Origin: Actinoplanes sp. L3-i22
GTDB taxonomy: Bacteria; Actinomycetota; Actinomycetes; Mycobacteriales; Micromonosporaceae
DNA length: 64,000 bases
Direction: 5' to 3'
Assembly: GCF_019704555.1 (NCBI RefSeq)
Contig: NZ_AP024745.1
Coordinates: 2,848,001-2,912,000 of the forward strand
Part shown: positions 1-6,148 of the stretch, piece by piece
How positions within the stretch are numbered: the stretch's first letter is position 1
Layout: each line of letters starts with the position of its first letter
Notes under the pieces: model-generated
Database searches by the model: none
What the model was told of the DNA's origin: nothing
Seen by the model: only the letters and a program-made list of their open reading frames with translations
Made by a program: the position numbers and the translations under genes

Positions 1-2
1 CC

Positions 3-644
3 GCGGGTTCCGACCGGGCCGGAGGTTCCGAGCGGCCCACGGGCTCCGAGCGGCCCGGCGGCTCCGAGCGGCCCGGGGGTTCCGAGCGGCCCGGCAAGTC
101 CGGCCGGCTGCCCAGCGTCTGGGCCGACGACGCCGAGGCGATGACGACGATCGTGGACTACCTGGCCACGCTCGACCACCAGCGGATTGCGCACGTCGCC
201 GGGCCGCCGGTCTACCAGCACACCGCCCGCCGCGCCGCCGCCCTCGACGAACAGGCCGCCGCGCGTGGCCTGCACGCCGAATCGGTGCCGACCGACTTCA
301 GCGACGCCCAGGGCGCGGCCGCCACTCGGGCGCTGCTGTCCCGCGCCGACCGGCCGACCGCGATCATCTTCGACAGCGACCTGATGGCGGCCGCGGGACT
401 CGGCGTCGCGCTGGAGATGGGCATCGAGGTGCCGCGCCAGCTGTCCCTGGTGTCCTTCGACGACTCGGTGCTGACCAGAATCGTGCACCCGGCGCTGACC
501 TGCCTGTCCCGGGACACCTACGCCCTCGGCGCCCAGGTGGCGACCAGCCTGCTCGCGGCGATCGACAACCCGGCCTCCCGGGAGAGCATCCGCACCGAGA
601 CCCCGCGCCTGGTGGTCCGCGGAAGCACCGCCCGCCCGGCGTGA
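3..644 (+). CDS. LacI/GalR-family transcriptional repressor, C-terminal part (5' end outside window)
   Basis: The frame is already open at base 3 and runs to the TGA at 642-644, so the DNA-binding N-terminus lies before the window. The 213 visible residues contain effector-domain blocks of the LacI family: IVDYLATLDHQRIAHVAGP, PTAIIFDSDLMAAAGLG and QLSLVSFDDSVLTRIVHPAL, the last being the usual SVxFDD region. Family members are dimeric cytoplasmic repressors of sugar-uptake or glycoside-hydrolase genes and release DNA on sugar binding. Residues 1-31 of the visible part are an odd Gly-Ser-Glu-Arg-Pro-Gly repeat encoded by an 18-bp DNA repeat; it sits where a loop before the WADD segment is expected. 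The regulated genes are not shown by context, because the next gene runs the other way. Confidence 0.85.
   Translation, partial: AGSDRAGGSERPTGSERPGGSERPGGSERPGKSGRLPSVWADDAEAMTTIVDYLATLDHQRIAHVAGPPVYQHTARRAAALDEQAAARGLHAESVPTDFSDAQGAAATRALLSRADRPTAIIFDSDLMAAAGLGVALEMGIEVPRQLSLVSFDDSVLTRIVHPALTCLSRDTYALGAQVATSLLAAIDNPASRESIRTETPRLVVRGSTARPA
5..97 (+). repeat. 18-bp in-frame tandem repeat encoding GSERPG units
   Basis: The unit GGCTCCGAGCGGCCCGGC and close variants occur about four and a half times in a row inside the repressor gene, giving GSDRAG, GSERPT, GSERPG, GSERPG, GSERPG. The unit is a multiple of three, so copy-number change would keep the frame. The first copy is the most diverged. 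Confidence 0.8.
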
Positions 645-768
645 CTGCCCGCCCGGCGTGACTGCCCGCCCGGCGTGACTGCCCGCCCGGCTCAATCGCC
701 GGCTCGGCGTGGCTCGCCTGCAAAGCGTGACCCGCCTGCTTAGCGTGACGCGGCTGCTCAGCGTTGCT
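631..768. repeat. Two short tandem arrays after the lacI-type gene
   Basis: A 17-bp unit (CCCGCCCGGCGTGACTG) is repeated three times exactly from 631 to 681 with a fourth partial copy to about 695; the first copy contains the stop codon of the repressor gene. A second array with an 18-bp period (CGCCTGC-NN-AGCGTGAC) has three copies at 715, 733 and 751. Both look like replication-slippage products. No hairpin-plus-T-run terminator is obvious here. Confidence 0.75.
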
Positions 769-900
769 GTTGCTGGCCGCCCGGCGCGGCCGGGCCGGGG
801 ACGATCACGGCGGTGCGGCCGCGGGCAGGGGCCCACCCTCCGGGGGCCCCCATCCCTCGAGATCACCGTATCGAAGATGGTCATGATCGTGTCGGTGGCC

Positions 901-926
901 TGTGGATAACCCTCTGGTGTGGACAA
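901..926 (-). promoter_or_regulatory. Pair of DnaA-box-like nonamers
   Basis: TGTGGATAA at 901-909 and TGTGGACAA at 918-926 are the exact complements of TTATCCACA (the E. coli consensus DnaA box) and TTGTCCACA (the form favoured in high-GC actinomycetes). They have the same orientation and are 8 bp apart. The usual oriC neighbours dnaA, dnaN and rpmH are absent, so this is not the origin. DnaA binding is an inference from the motif only. Confidence 0.45.
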
Positions 927-950
927 CCGGCTCGGCGGGCTCGCCCGGGG

Positions 951-1033
951 TTAGGATTTTTGGACCGTGCCCACCCTCGGACGTCGCCCTTTCGGCGCTC
1001 GCGTTCTGGGCGCGCCAGCGCCCTGCGAGGGTC
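951..1033 (+). ncRNA. Candidate small structured RNA with upstream -10 element
   Basis: A good actinobacterial -10 hexamer, TAGGAT, lies at 951-956. Downstream, an outer stem ACCCTCG (973-979) pairs with CGAGGGT (1026-1032) and encloses two hairpins: CGCC/GGCG at 985-997 and GGGCGC-GCCA-GCGCCC at 1008-1023. Together they form a three-way-junction shape of about 60 nt. A GTG-started frame of 37 codons (967-1080) runs through it but encodes nothing I recognise. I infer an RNA because the structure is better supported than the peptide; no expression evidence is available. Confidence 0.3.
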
Positions 1034-1149
1034 GGAAGGGTCCCCGCGGGAGCGACGATCAGTTATTGGCCGCAGCGTAGGAAATGAAGTTCTTGATCTT
1101 TATGAGGAGGGCGCCCGGCCGACATTCATCAGTCAGGCGCCCGCCCGGG

Positions 1150-3030
1150 TCAGGGGAGGAGCGGCTGGAAGTGGCGCGGGGCGAGCGGCGCCGGGATGGC
1201 CTTCGCGCTGGTGGTCGCGGCCGGGGCGAGTGCCGGGACGCGGCCGATCAGGGGCAGGGTGAGTGAGCTGCCGCGGAGGTCAAGCTGGATCGTCGCGCCG
1301 GTGGACTGCGGGGTGGAGTATTCGTTGTCGCTGGCCTGCAGGATCAGGCCGAGCGTGTGACCGGCGGCGATGCGCTGGTCGGTGGCCTGCAGCGGGACAG
1401 TGATCGAGTACCAGCGGTCCGGCCGCAGCGGCGTCACGAAGCGTAGCGAGACGTGGTGCGCGGCGTCCTGCCATCCGCGGGTGATGATCGCGTGGCCGCT
1501 CAGCTCGACATTTTCCGCGGTGTCGCGGTAACAGGCGTCGTCGGCCGCGGTCGAGGCGCCCCAGCAGGACTGGGTGTCCAGGGTCCGGATGCCCTCGCCG
1601 CCGCTGAGGTAGTCGATCCGCTCGGCGTCGCCGTAGTCGACCAGCCGCGCGGTCAGCTCGGTGGTCGGTTTGTCGACCTTGACGCGCAACGTCACGGACG
1701 GTGAGCCGGAGATCCGCACGCCCTGGGTGAGCGGCGCGGAGACGATCGCGACCCGGCCGGGGACGGCGGCGCCCGGGTCGGCGACCGCCTCGGCCTCGGT
1801 CAGGTCCGGGTTGTCCGCCCAGGTCAGCTGGCCGGCGCCGAGCGGGATCCGGGTCGGCCGCGCGTCCCTGGCCGGCCAGGTGCGCTCGTTGACCCAGGTG
1901 CCGGGGGCGGTCTCGATGGTCGCCTGCGGCTCGCGGTCGATGCCGTTGTGCAGTCCCTGCAGGTAGCGGTCGAACCACCGGTGCAGGGTGTCCACCCACG
2001 CGCCGCGCCGGATGTCGAACGGGTCGACGTGGCCCTCCTGGGAGAGCCAGATCTTTTTCGGTACGTCCAGCCGGGTCCACCACTTCGCGAACTGGTCGGT
2101 GGTCACGTTGGTGTCGTTGAGGCCGTGCACGACGAACACGCTGGCGTGCACCTTGCGCGCGTCCGGCCGGAAGTCCCGTTCGGCCCAGTAGGCGTTGTAG
2201 TTCCCGGTCGCGTCGTCGCTGCCCTGATCGAGGTCGGTCAGGACGTCGGCGCACGCCTCCGCGGGCCGCCCGCTGACGTAGGAGTGCAGGAACTCCGGGT
2301 AGTCCGGGGCGCGCAGCACGCCGTTGTAGCGCTGGTAGTCGTACCAGCTGGAGATGGCCGAGATCGGCACGATCGTCGCCAGGCCCTCGACGCCGGTCGC
2401 GGCGACCCCGTTGGCGACCGAACCGTCCCAGGATTTCCCGATCATTCCGGTACGGCCGTCGGTCCAGCCCGTCGCGACCGCCGGCGTCCCGTCCGCGTGC
2501 CGGGCCGGGGCCCGCCCGTTCAGCCAGTCGATCACCGCCTTGGCGCCGAGCACCTCCTCCCGGCCGCCGACGTCCATGCAGCCGGTGGAGCGGTTCGTGC
2601 CGGCCAGGTCGGCGGCGACGAACGCGTAGCCGCGGGGCACGAAGTAGTTGTCGTAGAAGAGCGGCTCCTTGGCGATGACGCCGTTCGCGTCGTACGTCTT
2701 CAGCTCGCTCTCGTTGCCCCGCCCGCAGCAGGAGTAGTACGGCGAGCCCTCCATGACCACCGGCACCCGGAGGTGTCGCGCGGCGGTCTCGCGCGGCCGG
2801 ACGATGTCGACGGCGATCTCGTCGCGCTTGCCGTCACCGTCGTTGTCCAGCGGCGTCTGCACCCAGACGCTCTCCCGGATCGCGTTCTCGTAGGAGTAGA
2901 CCGGCACGGTCTCCCCGTTGCGGATGTGCGGGACCCCGGTGGCCGCGGCCGGCGCGGCGGTGACGGCCAGGGTGGCACCGACCCCCGCGACGACGGCCAG
3001 CGCCAGCCTGCGCATTCGTGTCACTGACAT
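1150..3030 (-). CDS. Secreted Xaa-Pro dipeptidyl-peptidase (S15 family)
   Basis: 626 residues when started at the ATG at 3030, which places an Arg-rich n-region and hydrophobic stretch (MRRLALAVVAGVGATLAV) at the N-terminus and an AAPAAA cleavage region near residue 32. The catalytic alpha/beta-hydrolase domain shows the S15 serine in IGKSWDGSVANG, the aspartate in VVHGLNDTNV and the histidine in SQEGHVDPF. The C-terminal third is the beta-rich jelly-roll domain of the family. The enzyme should remove X-Pro dipeptides outside the cell. An ATG 17 codons upstream is possible but would put a poor leader before the signal peptide. It is divergent from the glycosyltransferase gene, sharing a 71-bp promoter region. 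Confidence 0.9.
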   Translation of the reverse strand: MSVTRMRRLALAVVAGVGATLAVTAAPAAATGVPHIRNGETVPVYSYENAIRESVWVQTPLDNDGDGKRDEIAVDIVRPRETAARHLRVPVVMEGSPYYSCCGRGNESELKTYDANGVIAKEPLFYDNYFVPRGYAFVAADLAGTNRSTGCMDVGGREEVLGAKAVIDWLNGRAPARHADGTPAVATGWTDGRTGMIGKSWDGSVANGVAATGVEGLATIVPISAISSWYDYQRYNGVLRAPDYPEFLHSYVSGRPAEACADVLTDLDQGSDDATGNYNAYWAERDFRPDARKVHASVFVVHGLNDTNVTTDQFAKWWTRLDVPKKIWLSQEGHVDPFDIRRGAWVDTLHRWFDRYLQGLHNGIDREPQATIETAPGTWVNERTWPARDARPTRIPLGAGQLTWADNPDLTEAEAVADPGAAVPGRVAIVSAPLTQGVRISGSPSVTLRVKVDKPTTELTARLVDYGDAERIDYLSGGEGIRTLDTQSCWGASTAADDACYRDTAENVELSGHAIITRGWQDAAHHVSLRFVTPLRPDRWYSITVPLQATDQRIAAGHTLGLILQASDNEYSTPQSTGATIQLDLRGSSLTLPLIGRVPALAPAATTSAKAIPAPLAPRHFQPLLP

Positions 3031-3101
3031 TGATGCATCGTAATCACTCGATGTCCGGGCGGGCATCGGTGCTATTGACATCGGAAAATAGTTTGTGGGC
3101 G

Positions 3102-4343
3102 GTGAGAATCCGGTATCTGCTCCACAACGCGTACGCGGTCGGCGGCACCATCCGCACGGTCTTCAACCAGGCCGACGCGCTCTGCGCGAACCACGACGTC
3201 GAGATCGCCAGCGTGTACCGGACCGCCGAGGTCCCGATCCTCCCGCTCGACCCGCGGGTGCGGCTGGTCTCGCTGACCGATTGGCGGGACGACGGCGCGC
3301 GGTGGACCGACCCGGCCGGCACGAACTCCCGGTGGTGGCGCAAGACCCGGCGCCTGCGCAACCCGATGCCGCACGGGCAGGACGGCCGGTACCGGCGCTG
3401 GGACCCGCTGCTCGACCTCAAGGTGATCCGCTACCTGCGCGCCCAGCCGGACGGGGTGCTGGTCAGCACCCGGCCCGCGCTCAACCTGCTGTCCGCGTGG
3501 TGGGCGCCCCGCCGGCTGATCCGGATCGGCCAGGATCACATGAACTTCGGGAGCTATCGCCCCGCCGCGCGGGCCGCGATGGTCCGGGCGTACCCCCGGC
3601 TCGACGCGGTGGCGGTGCTGACACGTGCCGATCTCGCCGCCTACCGGGCGGCGCTCGGCGACGCGGTCCGGGTGGTCCGCGTGCCGAACGGCATTCCGCC
3701 CCGTGCGGATGTGCCCGGCGGCGAGCGGGCCCGGGTGGTGGTGGCCGCCGGCCGGCTCGTCGAGCAGAAGGGTTTCGACCTGCTGATCGAGGCGTTCGCG
3801 CCGGTCCGTGCCCGGCACCCGGACTGGGAGCTGCACATCTTCGGCACCGGTCCGCTGCGGGCCGACCTGGCCGCGCTGATCGAGCGGCACGGCCTCGGCG
3901 GCGCGGTCCGGTTGCGCGGGCTCAGCCGGACCCTCGACGCCGAGTTCGCCCGGGCCTCGATCTTCGCGCTCAGCTCCCGCAAGGAGGGCCTGCCGATGGT
4001 CCTGCTCGAAGCGATGAGCGCGAGCCTGCCGGTGGTGTCGTTCGACTGCCCGACCGGCCCGGCGGACGTCGTGGACGACGGTGTGAACGGCCTACTCGTG
4101 CCGGCCGAGGACGTCGCGGGTATGACCGCCGGTCTGAGCCGCCTGATCGAGGATGCCGCCGAGCGGGCCGCGATGGGCGCGGCCGCCGCCACCACCGCCG
4201 CCGACTACGAGATGCCGGTCATCGGAGCCCGGTGGGAGGAGCTGTTCACCGGCCTCCGTCACGTTCGTCCCGGGCGGTCACACCCGGCGCTGCTCCACCA
4301 GGCCGACCAGGTTGCCCTCGGAGTCGCGGACGAAGGCCTGTAG
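3102..4343 (+). CDS. GT4-family glycosyltransferase
   Basis: 413 residues from the GTG at 3102; upstream in-frame starts would overlap the divergent peptidase gene, and the protein begins with a typical GT-B opening, VRIRYLLHNAYAVGGTIRTV. The C-terminal nucleotide-sugar domain has GRLVEQKGFDLLIEAF and the retaining E-x7-E motif (KEGLPMVLLEAMS) followed by LPVVSFDCPTGPADVV, characteristic of GT4. Such enzymes transfer sugars to a lipid, polysaccharide or small-molecule acceptor on the cytoplasmic side. No other polysaccharide genes are nearby, so the acceptor is unknown. The last 22 codons overlap the 3' end of the convergent VOC gene. Confidence 0.85.
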   Translation: MRIRYLLHNAYAVGGTIRTVFNQADALCANHDVEIASVYRTAEVPILPLDPRVRLVSLTDWRDDGARWTDPAGTNSRWWRKTRRLRNPMPHGQDGRYRRWDPLLDLKVIRYLRAQPDGVLVSTRPALNLLSAWWAPRRLIRIGQDHMNFGSYRPAARAAMVRAYPRLDAVAVLTRADLAAYRAALGDAVRVVRVPNGIPPRADVPGGERARVVVAAGRLVEQKGFDLLIEAFAPVRARHPDWELHIFGTGPLRADLAALIERHGLGGAVRLRGLSRTLDAEFARASIFALSSRKEGLPMVLLEAMSASLPVVSFDCPTGPADVVDDGVNGLLVPAEDVAGMTAGLSRLIEDAAERAAMGAAAATTAADYEMPVIGARWEELFTGLRHVRPGRSHPALLHQADQVALGVADEGL

Positions 4344-4646
4344 CTCCTGGGTGCCGGCCGGGCCGAGCGAGTCGTCCTGGTGCGTGAAGATCACGTGCGG
4401 TTCGGACTCCACCTTCGTGCCGGCCGCGCGCAGCCGCTCCACCGTCGCGTGCAGGTCGTCGACGAGGTAGTAGTGCAGGGCCGACGGCGCGGCCCGTTCG
4501 AGCAGCAGCCGCTGCCCGTCCAGGTCGAAGAAGACCAGGCCGGGCGGGTCGAAGGTGGCCGTCGGCGGGGTGCCGAGCAGGTCGGTGTAGAAGGCGGCGG
4601 CGCGGGACAGGTCGGCCGCGTGCTGGGCGATCTGTGCAGCTCTCAT
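4278..4646 (-). CDS. VOC-family (glyoxalase/bleomycin-resistance type) protein
   Basis: 122 residues, one betaalphabetabetabeta-type VOC unit: MRAAQIAQHAADLSRAAAFY at the start, FDPPGLVFFDLDGQRLLLE in the middle and ELQAFVRDSEGNLVGLVEQR at the end. The FY...LLGTP and RDSEGNLVGL blocks are typical of glyoxalase-like proteins of unknown substrate. It is convergent with the glycosyltransferase gene (66-bp overlap) and divergent from the VWA gene. Metal ligands cannot be assigned with certainty, so catalysis is not claimed. Confidence 0.8.
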   Translation of the reverse strand: MRAAQIAQHAADLSRAAAFYTDLLGTPPTATFDPPGLVFFDLDGQRLLLERAAPSALHYYLVDDLHATVERLRAAGTKVESEPHVIFTHQDDSLGPAGTQELQAFVRDSEGNLVGLVEQRRV

Positions 4647-4725
4647 GCCGCCGGACCTTACCGCCGGGTGGCGGGTGCCTACTACGCTCGGCGCGCCTGT
4701 GGCACCTGGTAAAGGAGCGACCGCC

Positions 4726-6015
4726 GTGCACATCACCGCCCATCTCGACGTGGAGATGATCGCTGTCGAGACCGATGACCAGGTCTCGCTGATGATCGAG
4801 CTGAGTGCCCCGCCCGCGCCGGCCGACGGCGTGCGCGCGCCGAACACGTTGCAGGTCGTGCTGGACCGCAGCGGCTCGATGCACGGCGGCCGGCTCGACG
4901 GGGCGAAGACCGCGCTCGCCGCGCTCGTCGACCGGCTCGACCCACGGGACAACTTCGGGCTGGTGGTCTTCGACAACCGGGTGGACGTCCCGGTGCCGGC
5001 CGACCGGCTGACCGACAAGGCGGCGGCGAAGCGGGCCATCGCCGGGCTGCGCACCGGCGGCAACACCGATCTGTCCGGTGGCTACCTGCGCGGGCTGCAG
5101 GAGGCGCGGCGGGTGACCGGCGGGTCCGGGGCCACCGTGCTGCTGATCAGTGACGGGCACGCGAACGCCGGGGTCACCGATCCGGACGCGCTGTCCCGGG
5201 TGGCCGCCGAGGCGTACGCGCACGGCGTGACCACCTCGACGCTCGGCTTCGGTCTGGGCTACGACGAGCGGATCATGTCGGCGTTGGCCCGGGGCGGCTC
5301 CGGCAACGAGCATTTCGCCGAGGAGCCGGACACCGCGACGGCGCTGATCGCCGGCGAGGTCGAGGGACTGCTCGCGCAGACCGCGCAGGCCGCGTCGCTG
5401 CACGTACGGCTGACGCCCGCGGTGCGCGGGGTCCTGGTGGTCAACGAGCTGCCGTCGAACGCGGTCGGCGACGGGCTGCTGATCGAGCTCGGCGGCTTCT
5501 ACGCCGAGGAGACCCGCAAGCTGGTGCTGACGTTCGACGTCCCGGCGGTGGCCGCGCTGGGCCTGACCGAGGTGGCGACGCTGACGTTCACCTACGTCGA
5601 GCTGCCGGCCCTGGTCCAGCACACGGTCACCGTCCCGGTGCACGTGAACGTGGTGCCCGGCGATCAGGCGGCCGGCCGGGTGCCGGATCCGGTGGTCCGG
5701 ACCGAGCTGGTCTACCTGCGCGCCCAGCAGGCCAAGCGGCGCGCCTCCGACCTGCTCAACAAGGGTGACTCGGCGGCGGCGCTGCGGGAGATCCGGCAGG
5801 CCCGGCAGGACATCGCGGACGCCCGGGACGACGCGCCCGAGTCGCTGGCGGCGGACCTGGCCGAGGAGGCGGCGACGCTGGACTACCTGGAGCGGGAGAC
5901 CGAGCACGGATCCGCGTCGCGGGCCGGGAAGTACATGTCGGCCAGCTCGCAGCGCCGGTTGCAGAAGCGCGGCCGCAAGGACTCCGGCTCACCGTTGGAC
6001 GAGGGCGAGAAATAG
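4726..6015 (+). CDS. VWA-domain protein with complete MIDAS
   Basis: 429 residues from a GTG preceded by AAAGGAG at a good distance. A von Willebrand factor A domain starts near residue 43 with all metal-ion-dependent adhesion site elements: DRSGS, the threonine in GGNTDLSGG and the aspartate in LISDGHAN. It is followed by a beta-rich region and a charged helical C-terminus rich in Arg and Lys (residues about 340-429). No signal peptide or membrane span is visible, so the protein is probably cytoplasmic, binding Mg2+-dependent partners. It lies 130 bp upstream of the penicillin-binding protein gene on the same strand. Its partner is unknown. Confidence 0.85.
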   Translation: MHITAHLDVEMIAVETDDQVSLMIELSAPPAPADGVRAPNTLQVVLDRSGSMHGGRLDGAKTALAALVDRLDPRDNFGLVVFDNRVDVPVPADRLTDKAAAKRAIAGLRTGGNTDLSGGYLRGLQEARRVTGGSGATVLLISDGHANAGVTDPDALSRVAAEAYAHGVTTSTLGFGLGYDERIMSALARGGSGNEHFAEEPDTATALIAGEVEGLLAQTAQAASLHVRLTPAVRGVLVVNELPSNAVGDGLLIELGGFYAEETRKLVLTFDVPAVAALGLTEVATLTFTYVELPALVQHTVTVPVHVNVVPGDQAAGRVPDPVVRTELVYLRAQQAKRRASDLLNKGDSAAALREIRQARQDIADARDDAPESLAADLAEEAATLDYLERETEHGSASRAGKYMSASSQRRLQKRGRKDSGSPLDEGEK

Positions 6016-6114
6016 AGACATATGTCATCGTATATGCGTGCAACGCGCCGGAAACCGCTGGTCAACCGGCCGGAAACCGGAGTGACCACGCGGTAACAGA
6101 AGATCACATGCCAC

Positions 6115-6148
6115 AAAGGAGGGGTCCAACCCCGTCTATGCGGGTGTG
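6115..6148 (+). promoter_or_regulatory. Ribosome binding site unusually far from the PBP start
   Basis: AAAGGAGGGG at 6115-6124 is a near-perfect anti-Shine-Dalgarno match, but the first in-frame start is the GTG at 6146, about 21 nt further on. An ATG at 6138 is well spaced but out of frame, and the frame it opens closes within 19 codons. Either the GTG is used with long spacing, or translation is coupled to the short upstream frame, or the sequence has an error here. Confidence 0.5.

Larger units (their letters stand above)
645..1149. other. 505-bp region with no convincing gene
   Basis: Between the repressor gene and the end of the minus-strand peptidase gene I see tandem arrays (631-768), a pair of DnaA-box-like sites (901-926), a possible structured RNA with its own -10 element (951-1033) and an inverted repeat GGGCGCC/GGCGCCC at 1109-1142. 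The last sits just beyond the stop of the minus-strand gene and could terminate its transcript. Open frames here are short, lack good ribosome binding sites and resemble no family I know. Confidence 0.6.

Noticed and set aside
967..1080. 37-codon frame after the -10 element
   Set aside because: No ribosome binding site, no recognisable pattern, and the DNA is better explained by paired stems.
709..1266. Several short plus-strand frames before the peptidase gene
   Set aside because: They run into the antisense of the peptidase gene or through tandem repeats and lack start signals.
6017..6026. Palindrome GACATATGTC upstream of the PBP gene
   Set aside because: Only 10 bp, alone, and not placed on a recognisable promoter; too weak to call an operator.
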